7,732 bases of DNA. It comes from an uncultured bacterium. GTDB taxonomy: Bacteria > Actinomycetota > Coriobacteriia > Coriobacteriales > Coriobacteriaceae. Location: positions 1 through 7,732 of the forward strand of contig CAJMPK010000066.1 in assembly GCA_905215205.1 (NCBI GenBank). Reading direction: 5' to 3'. Of the stretch, positions 1 to 5,949 are shown in pieces. The notes under the pieces were generated by a model. That model did not search any database, was not told the DNA's origin, and saw nothing but the letters and a program-made list of their open reading frames with translations. Within the stretch, counting starts at the first letter, position 1; each line of letters begins with the position of its first letter. The position numbers and the translations under genes were made by a program.

Positions 1-41
1 GTCCCTTGCGGCGTAGTTTTTATTTAAGCCGTCCAAGTTTT

Positions 42-64
42 GGGGTGCAGTTCATGCTGTCCCC
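42..64. repeat. Degenerate GGGGACAG-type palindromic element
   Basis: Imperfect inverted repeat: GGGG at 42-45 pairs with CCCC at 61-64, and CAG (48-50) with CTG (57-59). Positions 43-64 match the reverse complement of 5856-5877 at 17 of 22 bases by hand alignment, so this is probably a member of the same dispersed family in the opposite orientation. It lies 18 bases past the stop codon of the kinase-like gene. It could fold in that transcript, but no clear T run follows on the minus strand, so I do not call it a terminator. The first bases of the window (GTCCCTT) may belong to a further copy cut by the edge. Confidence 0.45.
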
Positions 65-82
65 TGTGGTGGTTTTGGTCGG

Positions 83-706
83 TTAGCCTTCGAACTGCGC
101 TACTTTGTAGCGGTAGGCTGCGGCAATAACGTCTTTGCAGCCCTCGCGGCCCAGCTTGGCGCGGTTGACGACGATGTCCTTGCCGCTCGTCATCTTCCAC
201 TTTCCGGCGCTGTAGCGCTTATAGAACGCCTCGCGCGCCTTCTGCTGCTGTTTAACCAACTTGGCGCCCTTCTTTTTGTTGAGGCCGCGCTTTTTGCGCA
301 CGATCTCGACGCGGTCCTCAAAGGGAGCGGTCACCAACACGGCAATGTGGTTGGGGTTGTTACGCAACAGGTAATCGGACAGACGACCTTCGATAATGCA
401 GCTCTCGGTCTCGCCCAGATCCAAAATCACCTGGCTCATCTTTTGGAACAACTTGTCCGAGTACGAACGTGCATCGTAGCGGTCGGGTAGGAACGCCATA
501 TTCTCCACGGCCAGGCGCTCGTCGTAGGCGGCCATCTTATCGAGCGACTCGCCCGCGCGCAGCGAAGCACGCACCAGCAGCTCGTTATCGTACAGCGGAA
601 TCCCCAACTCGTCGGCAAGCATGCGACCAATCTCGTGGCCCTCGGCGCCAAAGTCGCGCGCGATGGTAATGACCACAGGATTCTTCTTGTTCTCCAGATC
701 GCTCAT
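83..706 (-). CDS. Cytidylate kinase-like family protein
   Basis: A 207-residue soluble protein resembling the cytidylate kinase-like family (P-loop fold, AAA_26-like). The N-terminus (residues 12-42) has the family signature ITIARDFGAEGHEIG followed by LADELGIPLYDNELL, where a nucleotide-binding loop is expected. The classical Walker A lysine is absent, as is usual in this family. A second conserved block, IIEGRLSDYLL, lies near 104-114. A basic lid-like segment (residues 136-170, rich in K and R) is followed by DIVVNRAKLG near the C-terminus. The substrate is unproven, and it should not be called cmk. The start at 706 is chosen over an in-frame upstream one at 751 because AGAAAGGA lies just before it; the longer form would reach into the hairpin at 725-751. 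It begins 48 bases after the permease stop and may be co-transcribed with the transporter. Confidence 0.85.
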   Translation of the reverse strand: MSDLENKKNPVVITIARDFGAEGHEIGRMLADELGIPLYDNELLVRASLRAGESLDKMAAYDERLAVENMAFLPDRYDARSYSDKLFQKMSQVILDLGETESCIIEGRLSDYLLRNNPNHIAVLVTAPFEDRVEIVRKKRGLNKKKGAKLVKQQQKAREAFYKRYSAGKWKMTSGKDIVVNRAKLGREGCKDVIAAAYRYKVAQFEG

Positions 707-724
707 CGCGATTCCTTTCTCTAA

Positions 725-751
725 GTGACAAAGGGGCTGTCCCTTTGCCAC
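725..751. repeat. Hairpin between permease and kinase-like genes
   Basis: CAAAGGG (729-735) and CCCTTTG (741-747) form a perfect 7-bp stem around a 5-base loop. GTG/CAC extends it at the outside after one A-C mismatch. On the coding (minus) strand it carries GGGACAG, so it resembles the other GGGGACAG elements here. It occupies most of the 48-base gap between the permease stop and the kinase-like gene, ending 18 bases before that start codon. It could be a repeat insertion, a weak attenuator or an mRNA-stability element. No T run follows, so full termination is unlikely. Confidence 0.6.
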
Positions 752-754
752 ATT

Positions 755-1393
755 CTACGCTGCCACCATTCGCCTCTGATACGCTCGGACCAGCAGCGAG
801 ATACCAAAGTTGAGCACAAAGTACATCGCAAATACCAGGCCGTAGAGCATAAGCACCTGCGACAGGTCGATCGCATGGGCCATCACGACGTTTGCCGTGT
901 ACATGAGCTCGGCCACGTTAATGCCCGAAAGATACGAGCTGTCCTTGATGACGGTCGTGCACTGGCTAAACAGCGCCGGAATGATCGTCTTAAACGTCTG
1001 CGGCAGAATGATGTAGCGCATAGTGGCAAAGAAGCCAAAGCCCTGGCTCTGCGCTGCCTCAAACTGGCCGCGTGAAATCGAGTTGAGGCCGCCGCGCACA
1101 ATCTCGGCCATAACAGCGCTGGTAAACAGCGTAAAGGCAATGGTCGAAATCACAATGTCCAAACCCTGCACCGTAAAGTAGATAAACAGGATCCACAGCA
1201 GGTTTGGCGTGCAGCGGAACAGCTCGATATAGGCGCTTACCAAAATACGGAACGGGCGGGGCGCATAGCTCTTAACGAGCGCCAGCACCGTGCCCAAGAT
1301 GAGCGAGAAAAAGATCGACAGCGCCGAGATCTCGATTGTCTTAACAAAGCCGCCCCAAATGTAGAGCAGGTTGGTCGCGTTGAAGATTTCCAT
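755..1393 (-). CDS. Amino acid ABC transporter permease (second subunit)
   Basis: A 212-residue integral membrane protein of the His/Glu/Gln/Arg/opine permease family (HisM/GlnP type), forming half of the inner-membrane channel of a polar amino-acid importer. Hydrophobic segments lie at about 13-40, 50-75, 80-98, 125-145 and 180-203. The cytoplasmic EAA loop that docks on the ATPase is clear: GQFEAAQSQGFGF at 109-121, continuing to ILPQ at 129-132. Length is normal for the family. Its ATG is 3 bases past the stop of the preceding permease gene, whose last codons contain the GAGGAGG ribosome binding site, so translation is probably coupled. With the preceding permease it would form a heterodimer, typical when two different permease genes sit side by side. 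Confidence 0.93.
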   Translation of the reverse strand: MEIFNATNLLYIWGGFVKTIEISALSIFFSLILGTVLALVKSYAPRPFRILVSAYIELFRCTPNLLWILFIYFTVQGLDIVISTIAFTLFTSAVMAEIVRGGLNSISRGQFEAAQSQGFGFFATMRYIILPQTFKTIIPALFSQCTTVIKDSSYLSGINVAELMYTANVVMAHAIDLSQVLMLYGLVFAMYFVLNFGISLLVRAYQRRMVAA

Positions 1394-1396
1394 GCG

Positions 1397-2143
1397 CTAG
1401 GCCTCCTCTACGTTGTCGAGCCCCAGCTCGGCCAGGCTCACGCCGCGCGGACGCTCCTTGGAGCGGCGCTCGAGCCACTGCACCAGCATGGCGAGCGGAA
1501 AGCAGATGATGAAGTACATAAGGCAACAGACGATGTATCCCTGCAGGTAACCGTACAGACTCACAAAGTTGTCGGAACGGTACATAAGGTCGCCGCCGGC
1601 CACAAGCGCCAGCACCGACGTGTTCTTGACCAGGTTGAGCGCCTGGTTACACAGCGGCGGCAAAATGATCTTGAACGTCTGGGGCAGCACGATGTACCAG
1701 TACGCCTGCGCACGGGTGAAGCCCTGGCTCTGGGCCGCCTCCATCTGACCACGCGGAACCGCCTCGATACCGGTGCGGATGACCTCCGAAATGTAGGCCG
1801 CGTGATACAGGCCCACGCCCAAGAAGCCCAGCACGAACGGCGCGATGCGCACCGGCTGGTCGGCACCAGTTATGGCCTGCAAAAACTGCGGACCGGCCAT
1901 GTACATAAAGAGCACCTGCACGGGCAATGGAGTGTTCTGGTAAAACTCCACGTACACGCGGCTTATGGCGCGCAGCACGCGCGAGCGAGTGGTAGAGAAC
2001 ACACCCAGTAGCGTGCCCAGCACCAGCGACAGCAGCAGACCGGCAACGACCACCTGTAGCGTCACGCTAAAGCCCTCCCAGAAGGGCCCCATGTTTTGAA
2101 ATGTCGTCGACCAACGGTCGGCGTCAAATAGTCCTTCGAGCAT
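1397..2143 (-). CDS. Amino acid ABC transporter permease (first subunit)
   Basis: A 248-residue permease of the same HisM/GlnP-type family as the next gene. Hydrophobic spans lie near 24-50, 72-90, 100-118, 148-165 and 200-222. The EAA loop is GQMEAAQSQGFTRAQ at 132-146, ending in VLPQ (152-155). The C-terminus has a charged tail of about 25 residues (ERRSKERPRG onward) beyond the last membrane span, longer than in the partner. The start at 2143 is preferred to an in-frame one at 2212: AAGGAAGG stands 6-7 bases upstream, and the longer form would overlap the binding-protein gene and add a basic, unrelated leader. It follows the binding-protein stop by 25 bases and ends almost touching the second permease. 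Confidence 0.92.
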   Translation of the reverse strand: MLEGLFDADRWSTTFQNMGPFWEGFSVTLQVVVAGLLLSLVLGTLLGVFSTTRSRVLRAISRVYVEFYQNTPLPVQVLFMYMAGPQFLQAITGADQPVRIAPFVLGFLGVGLYHAAYISEVIRTGIEAVPRGQMEAAQSQGFTRAQAYWYIVLPQTFKIILPPLCNQALNLVKNTSVLALVAGGDLMYRSDNFVSLYGYLQGYIVCCLMYFIICFPLAMLVQWLERRSKERPRGVSLAELGLDNVEEA

Positions 2144-2168
2144 TTGATTCCTTCCTTGGACGATGCGC

Positions 2169-3044
2169 CTATACAAGACCCCAGGTCTTGACCTCTTGGT
2201 CGAGCCAGCCATCGGCCAGGCGATCGCAAATCACCTGATCGACCACGGCCGAAAGGTCGCAGCCCTTCTTGGTCGCCACGCCGTAGCCCTGCTCGCCAAA
2301 CTTGACCTCGGGCTGCAGCAACTCAACGGTCTCGTTCATGTAACCGGCCAGCGTGGAGCGGTCCATGGCAAAGACGTCGATATTGCCGGCGTCGAGCGAA
2401 CTCTTGATGATGGGGTAGCCGCTAAAGGCCCTAAACTCGGGCTTGCAGCTAAAGCCGTTGTCCTTGATCATCTGCTCAATCAGGCCCTGTGTGGTGGCAC
2501 CCTGGCTCACGCCAATGACCTTGCCGTCCAGGTCCTCAATCGAGGTAAAGCCCGAACGCTTCTTGACCATGAGTCCCACGTAGTCGGTGCGGTACGGCGT
2601 CGAGAAATCCCAGCTCTTCTTGCGCTCGTCGGTGATGGTGTAGGTCGCCGCGACCACGTCGAGTTGGCCGTTATCGATCAGCGGACCGCGCGTCTTGGGC
2701 GTTACGTCGGTAAACTCGACAAGCTCCTGGGCGCGGGCCTCCTTGTAGCTCACGCCAAAGACGGCAGCGGCGATCTGGTAGCACAAATCGACTTCCATGC
2801 CCTCAAAGCGGCCCTTGGCGGTGTCGTAATAGCCATAGCCGGGAACGTCCTTCTTAACGCCGGCATTCAGATGGCCACGCGACTTGATGGCCGCAAGCTT
2901 AGACCCCTTGTCGGAGCCCTCGCCGCTGGTGGAGTTGCCGCAACCGGTAAGCGCGGTCCCCGTCAGCGCAAGCATGCCGGCGCCAGCCAGCTGCAAAAAG
3001 TGACGGCGCGACACGGCCGCCCTCGTCATATCCGTCATGTCCAT
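2169..3044 (-). CDS. Polar amino-acid ABC transporter substrate-binding lipoprotein
   Basis: A 291-residue periplasmic-binding-protein family 3 (SBP_bac_3) protein that would capture the substrate outside the membrane. The N-terminus shows a twin-arginine motif (SRRHFLQL, arginines 13-14), a hydrophobic stretch and a lipobox LTGC with Cys35, so it is probably exported folded by Tat and lipid-anchored. Family motifs include FEGMEVDLC (80-88), TRGPLIDNGQLDVV (118-131) and FSTPYRTDYVGLMV (147-160). The TRGPLIDNG and DFSTPY pattern resembles glutamate/aspartate/glutamine or PEB1-like binders; the exact ligand cannot be read. The start is uncertain: GTG at 3047, ATG at 3044 and later ATGs at 3038 and 3029 are all in frame. 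I chose 3044, with AGG 7 bases upstream. It begins 8 bases after the ATPase stop, so coupling is likely. Confidence 0.92.
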   Translation of the reverse strand: MDMTDMTRAAVSRRHFLQLAGAGMLALTGTALTGCGNSTSGEGSDKGSKLAAIKSRGHLNAGVKKDVPGYGYYDTAKGRFEGMEVDLCYQIAAAVFGVSYKEARAQELVEFTDVTPKTRGPLIDNGQLDVVAATYTITDERKKSWDFSTPYRTDYVGLMVKKRSGFTSIEDLDGKVIGVSQGATTQGLIEQMIKDNGFSCKPEFRAFSGYPIIKSSLDAGNIDVFAMDRSTLAGYMNETVELLQPEVKFGEQGYGVATKKGCDLSAVVDQVICDRLADGWLDQEVKTWGLV

Positions 3045-3052
3045 CACCGCGC

Positions 3053-3784
3053 CTAGTGCAAAATCTTGGACAGGAACTCGCGGCAGCGCGGGTTCTCGGG
3101 GTTATCGAAGAAGTGCTCGGGCGTGCCCTCCTCCAGAATGCGGCCGTCCTCCATAAAGATGACGCGGTCGGCCACCTGGCGCGCAAAGCCCATCTCGTGC
3201 GTCACGCAGATCATGGTGATGTCCTCCTGCGCGAGCTCAATCATAACGTCCAGGACTTCCTGGACCATCTCGGGGTCGAGCGCCGAGGTCGGCTCGTCAA
3301 ACAGGATGATAGGCTGCTTGGTGCACAGGGCACGGGCGATGGCGATGCGCTGCTGCTGACCGCCCGAGAGATTCTGCGGATACTCGCCAGCCTTATGCGC
3401 CATGCCGACGCGCTTGAGCGCGGCGATGGCGATCTCGGTCGCCTCCTCCTTGCTCTTCTTTTGCAGCTTGATGGGCGCGAGCGTCAGGTTGCCGAGCACC
3501 GTCATGTTGGGATACAGGTTGAACTGCTGAAACACCATGGAGCTGTACTTGCGAGCCATCTCCAGGTGATTCTTTTTGGTGAGCGGCGTACCGTCGATGA
3601 CGACCTCGCCCGACGTGGGCTCCTCAAGATAATCGACACAACGGATGAGCGTCGACTTACCCGAGCCGGAAGGCCCGATCATTACGAGCTTCTCGCCGCG
3701 CTTGACGGTGAGATTGATATCTTTGAGCACATGCAGGTCGCCAAAGTACTTGTTGAGATGCTTGATCTCGATCATGTCTGCCAT
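3053..3784 (-). CDS. Amino acid ABC transporter ATP-binding protein
   Basis: A 243-residue ATPase of the GlnQ/HisP class that would power polar amino-acid uptake as a cytoplasmic dimer. All nucleotide-binding elements are present: Walker A GPSGSGKST (37-45), Q-loop Gln in VFQQFNLYP (84-92), ABC signature LSGGQQQR (139-146), Walker B IILFDEP (159-165), D-loop SALD, and switch His196 in THEMGFA. Length is normal and nothing is broken. The start ATG at 3784 has AGGGA about 8 bases upstream; a second ATG three codons in (3775) is less well placed. It is the first gene of the transporter operon, followed closely by the binding protein and two permeases, so the importer is complete. I leave the symbol blank because the substrate is not certain. 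Confidence 0.95.
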   Translation of the reverse strand: MADMIEIKHLNKYFGDLHVLKDINLTVKRGEKLVMIGPSGSGKSTLIRCVDYLEEPTSGEVVIDGTPLTKKNHLEMARKYSSMVFQQFNLYPNMTVLGNLTLAPIKLQKKSKEEATEIAIAALKRVGMAHKAGEYPQNLSGGQQQRIAIARALCTKQPIILFDEPTSALDPEMVQEVLDVMIELAQEDITMICVTHEMGFARQVADRVIFMEDGRILEEGTPEHFFDNPENPRCREFLSKILH

Positions 3785-3819
3785 GAATGTCCCTTCCCTG
3801 CGTTTACACGAGTTGAACT

Positions 3820-3847
3820 ATTGTACGGAAAGAACCGTGTTTCCGCA
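3820..3847 (-). promoter_or_regulatory. Possible promoter of the ABC importer operon, with inverted repeat
   Basis: On the minus strand TACAAT (3825-3820) is one base from the consensus -10 hexamer and lies 35 bases before the ATPase start codon. The matching -35 position (3847-3842, TGCGGA, 16-base spacer) is a poor match, so the promoter may need an activator or be wrongly placed. The spacer contains a 6-bp inverted repeat, CGGAAA (3826-3831) and TTTCCG (3840-3845), 8 bases apart. That is a plausible but unproven operator for a regulator sensing amino acids. Confidence 0.3.
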
Positions 3848-3890
3848 GCCCACACTACATTCCCGTAAAGAACCCGCAACCTTCCACCCA

Positions 3891-3957
3891 CTCATTGGGG
3901 ACAGGCTTAAATGAGTACCTGCTCATTGGGCACTCATTTAAGCCTGTCCCCAATGAG
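3891..3957. repeat. Perfect 26-bp stem palindrome carrying GGGGACAG
   Basis: Bases 3891-3916 and 3932-3957 are exact inverted copies around a 15-base loop (3917-3931). Each arm contains CATTGGGGACAGG. The loop contains TCATTGGGC (3923-3931), complementary to GCCCAATGA just outside the element (3959-3967), so a pseudoknot or alternative pairing is possible. Positions 3893-3910 nearly repeat 5852-5868 (one base inserted). It lies between the terminator of the YqeY gene and the promoter region of the transporter, with no coding role. REP- or MITE-like mobility is inferred from structure alone. Confidence 0.8.
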
Positions 3958-3999
3958 CGCCCAATGACCAGCCAGGGGAGGCGCCCTTCATCGGCCGAC

Positions 4000-4032
4000 A
4001 AAAAAGGGGCGCGACCGCGATGGTCACGCCCC
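4000..4032 (-). terminator. Rho-independent terminator after the YqeY-like gene
   Basis: Reading the minus strand, GGGGCGTGACC (4032-4022) pairs with GGTCGCGCCCC (4016-4006): eleven pairs including one T-G wobble, with a 5-base loop. Six T residues (4005-4000) follow. It begins 28 bases past the YqeY-like stop codon and should end the foldase-YqeY transcript. Confidence 0.9.
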
Positions 4033-4060
4033 TCGACATCAACTATGTACCGCTCGGCCC

Positions 4061-4504
4061 TTACGCAAGCTTTGCTCCGACGATCTTTGCCGCGGCAGGC
4101 TTATCGAAGTTGCCGCCGGTGGCCTTGCCGAGCGCACCCATGACCTGGCCCATCTGCTTCTTGGACGTGGCGCCCAGCTCGGCGATGACCTGCTCGATCA
4201 GAGCCTCGAGCTCCTCACCCGAAACCTGCGCGGGCAGCAGGCTCTCCAGAATCTTGACCTGCTCGGTCAGGTTGTCGGTACGGTCCTGGTCGGTACCGGC
4301 CTTGATGGACATCTCCAGCGTCTCGCTCGTCTGCTTAATCAGACGCTTGATCATGCTGTTGACGTCTTCCTCGGTCACGTCGCGGCGCTCGTTAACCTCG
4401 ATATTCTTCACCTCGGCCTTGACCTGGCGGATGATGGACAGGCGAACCTTATCCTTGGCCTTCATGGCGGCGATCATTTCCTGCTGCAGCTCTTCGTTGG
4501 TCAT
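4061..4504 (-). CDS. GatB/YqeY domain-containing protein
   Basis: A 147-residue soluble, mostly helical protein matching the YqeY family in length and pattern. This domain is also found at the C-terminus of the GatB subunit of tRNA-dependent amidotransferase, where it contacts tRNA. The function of the free-standing form is not established. Recognisable features are the N-terminal KAKDKVRLSIIRQVKAEVKN (16-35), the EQVKILESLLPAQVSGEEL stretch (81-99) and the family hallmark MGQVMGALGKATGG (118-131). The ATG at 4504 is chosen because AGGAGG lies 8 bases upstream; an in-frame TTG two codons earlier is too close to that site. It follows the foldase gene by 54 bases and is probably its operon partner, ending at a strong terminator. 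Confidence 0.93.
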   Translation of the reverse strand: MTNEELQQEMIAAMKAKDKVRLSIIRQVKAEVKNIEVNERRDVTEEDVNSMIKRLIKQTSETLEMSIKAGTDQDRTDNLTEQVKILESLLPAQVSGEELEALIEQVIAELGATSKKQMGQVMGALGKATGGNFDKPAAAKIVGAKLA

Positions 4505-4527
4505 CTGCAAATCCTCCTCAATAGTGT

Positions 4528-4553
4528 GGGCGGCACTCGCGCGGGCACCGCCC
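4528..4553. other. GC-rich hairpin between foldase and YqeY-like genes
   Basis: GGGCGG and CCGCCC form the ends of a stem of about nine pairs (two are wobbles), with a GC-rich 8-base loop, in the 54-base gap between the two genes. No T run follows on the minus strand. It may lower read-through or stabilise the upstream message, but could be chance in GC-rich DNA. Confidence 0.3.
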
Positions 4554-4558
4554 CATGA

Positions 4559-5779
4559 TTACTCAGTCGTCGACGAATCGTCGGTCGAGCTCTTGGTGAC
4601 GCCCTTCAGGCTCACGTTATAGGGTACGTCCTTGGGCATGGGGTTGACAGTAATGTCGGCATCCTTCTTGTACTGCTCTAGCCACTCGCTGTACGCGGTG
4701 CTGGCCGCCTGCGTCTTCACCACGTTGGAGACATACTTCTTGATGGCCTTGGGCACCTGGTTGATGTCATCAACCTGATTATCGACATGGAAGTAGTCGG
4801 TGCACTTGATGACGTGGTAGCCATAGGTCGACTCGACGACTTCGCTCACGTCGCCCTTGTTGAGTCCCTCGAGCGCCGTCTGGTAGCTGTCGACGAAAGT
4901 GGTGAGCTTATCCCAGCCCACATCGCCCTTCTTCTCCTTGGAACCGGTGTCCTCGGAGTACTGCTCAACGGCGTCCTCAAAGCTCAGCTCACCGGAGTTG
5001 ATCTTGTCCAGGCACTCCTGCGCCTTGGCCTTGGCAGCAGCCTTGTCCTCATCGGAAGCGTCGGAATCAACCTTGATCAGGATGTTCGACGAGCGGCGGG
5101 CGTCGTTGTAGCTGGACAGGTTTTCGTTGATGTAATCGACAATCTCGCTGTCCTTGGGCTTGCTCGTGGGCGCAACGGCATCCTTGAGTTTCTGCTGCGC
5201 CAGACTCTCCTTGAGTGAGTCCTTGTAGGTGTCCTCGGTATAGCCGTAGGTCTTGAGGGTCTTCTTAAAGGCCTTGGCACCGCCCGCGCTCTTGCACGCG
5301 TCCTTCCAAGCCTTCTCGACCTCCTCATCCGACACCGTCACGCCGTTCTCCTTCTGTGCCTGTTGAAGCAGAATCTGCTGCGTGTAGGAGTCGATGAGTT
5401 GCTTGCGGTACTTCTTGGGCGTGAGGTCGTTGTCGACCAGATACTGCGCCCAGTCCTCGTCTTTGGTGTAGCCGTAGGACGTGCGCATGCTCATGATCTG
5501 CTTGGTCACGGTGTCCTCGGTGAGGTTGGTGCCGTTGATAGTTGCAGCAACACCGCCGGTCAGCTTGTAGCCCGAGGTGTCCTCGGCCTGCGACATAAGG
5601 CCGGAGCACGCCATCGCCGAGACGGAAAGCAGCATCGCCAGCACGCCGATGACCACCAGGACGATCTTGACGGTCTTAGACACGTACGTCTTGCGCTGCT
5701 TCTTGCGAGAGCTGGAGGCAGCGCGGGGCTGCTGCTCGGGCGTCGGCGCGGCCTCGGAGTTCTTTTTCTTATTTGCCAT
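4559..5779 (-). CDS. Membrane-anchored PpiC/parvulin-type foldase (PrsA/SurA-like)
   Basis: A 406-residue extracytoplasmic protein-folding factor. Residues 1-36 are cytoplasmic and basic, rich in K, R, P and S. Residues 37-57 are one hydrophobic segment. AMAC follows (Cys58), a poor lipobox, so a transmembrane anchor is likelier than a lipid anchor. Residues 75-200 resemble a SurA/PrsA N-terminal chaperone region. The parvulin domain spans about 228-328, with FEDAVEQYSED (267-277), KKGDVGW (283-289) and YGYHVIK (319-325). Where PrsA-type domains have a catalytic His (motif HILV), this protein has SNILIKV with Asn232, so isomerase activity may be reduced or lost while chaperone function remains. 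The C-terminus is Ser/Thr-rich. The start at 5779 has AAAGG 8 bases upstream; a longer in-frame start at 5878 would lie inside the repeat element. Confidence 0.88.
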   Translation of the reverse strand: MANKKKNSEAAPTPEQQPRAASSSRKKQRKTYVSKTVKIVLVVIGVLAMLLSVSAMACSGLMSQAEDTSGYKLTGGVAATINGTNLTEDTVTKQIMSMRTSYGYTKDEDWAQYLVDNDLTPKKYRKQLIDSYTQQILLQQAQKENGVTVSDEEVEKAWKDACKSAGGAKAFKKTLKTYGYTEDTYKDSLKESLAQQKLKDAVAPTSKPKDSEIVDYINENLSSYNDARRSSNILIKVDSDASDEDKAAAKAKAQECLDKINSGELSFEDAVEQYSEDTGSKEKKGDVGWDKLTTFVDSYQTALEGLNKGDVSEVVESTYGYHVIKCTDYFHVDNQVDDINQVPKAIKKYVSNVVKTQAASTAYSEWLEQYKKDADITVNPMPKDVPYNVSLKGVTKSSTDDSSTTE

Positions 5780-5815
5780 AGTTGGCCTTTCGCATAACGA
5801 ATCGAACAAACGCCA

Positions 5816-5826
5816 TTGTGTCACAA
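5816..5826. promoter_or_regulatory. Short palindrome upstream of the foldase gene
   Basis: TTGTG-T-CACAA, a 5-bp inverted repeat about a single base, lies 37 bases before the foldase start codon, in the stretch where a promoter is expected. I find no convincing -10/-35 pair. It may be a regulator site or chance. Confidence 0.2.
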
Positions 5827-5844
5827 CGCAGCCCCCGCGGCACG

Positions 5845-5939
5845 CTTGGTGCATTGGGGACAGGTTAATCTGCACCATTTTGGTGCAAAGGGGACAGCTC
5901 TGGCAGCCGGCAGTTAGGGACAGTCCCCAAGCGCCGGCT
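5845..5939. repeat. Composite GGGGACAG repeat cluster
   Basis: This non-coding block between the IIA and foldase genes contains GGGGACAG at 5856-5863 and 5890-5897, and GGGACAG at 5917-5923. Between the first two is a small perfect hairpin, TGCACCA-TTT-TGGTGCA (5871-5887). The third copy sits in GGGAC-A-GTCCC (5917-5927), flanked by AGCCGGC (5905-5911) and GCCGGCT (5933-5939), a second nested stem. GGGGAC (5890) can also pair with GTCCCC (5923-5928). Positions 5852-5868 nearly duplicate 3893-3910. It looks like two adjacent or merged copies of the family seen elsewhere in the window. Confidence 0.7.
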
Positions 5940-5949
5940 CAGCCCCACC

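Noticed and set aside
42..64. Terminator for the transporter/kinase operon
   Set aside because: The stem is imperfect and no T run follows on the minus strand; sequence similarity to the other repeats explains it better.
2144..2212. Extended start of the first permease overlapping the binding-protein gene
   Set aside because: A good ribosome binding site precedes 2143, and the added residues are basic and unrelated to the family.
2163..3056. Long plus-strand open frame (297 codons) opposite the substrate-binding protein
   Set aside because: It mirrors a clear SBP_bac_3 gene. Its translation is rich in L, A, R, G and H with no recognisable domain, as expected for the antisense of a GC-rich gene.
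3056..3868. Plus-strand open frame (270 codons) opposite the ABC ATPase
   Set aside because: The minus strand has every ABC motif; this frame is low-complexity antisense sequence and runs on into the promoter region.
3891..3957. CRISPR repeat or terminator
   Set aside because: There is no regular array of repeats with unique spacers, no T tract follows, and a separate convincing terminator lies at 4000-4032.
5780..5878. Extra 33 N-terminal residues for the foldase
   Set aside because: The extension is read through the GGGGACAG repeat cluster, is unlike a leader, and the ATG at 5779 has its own ribosome binding site and starts a typical basic, signal-anchor N-terminus.
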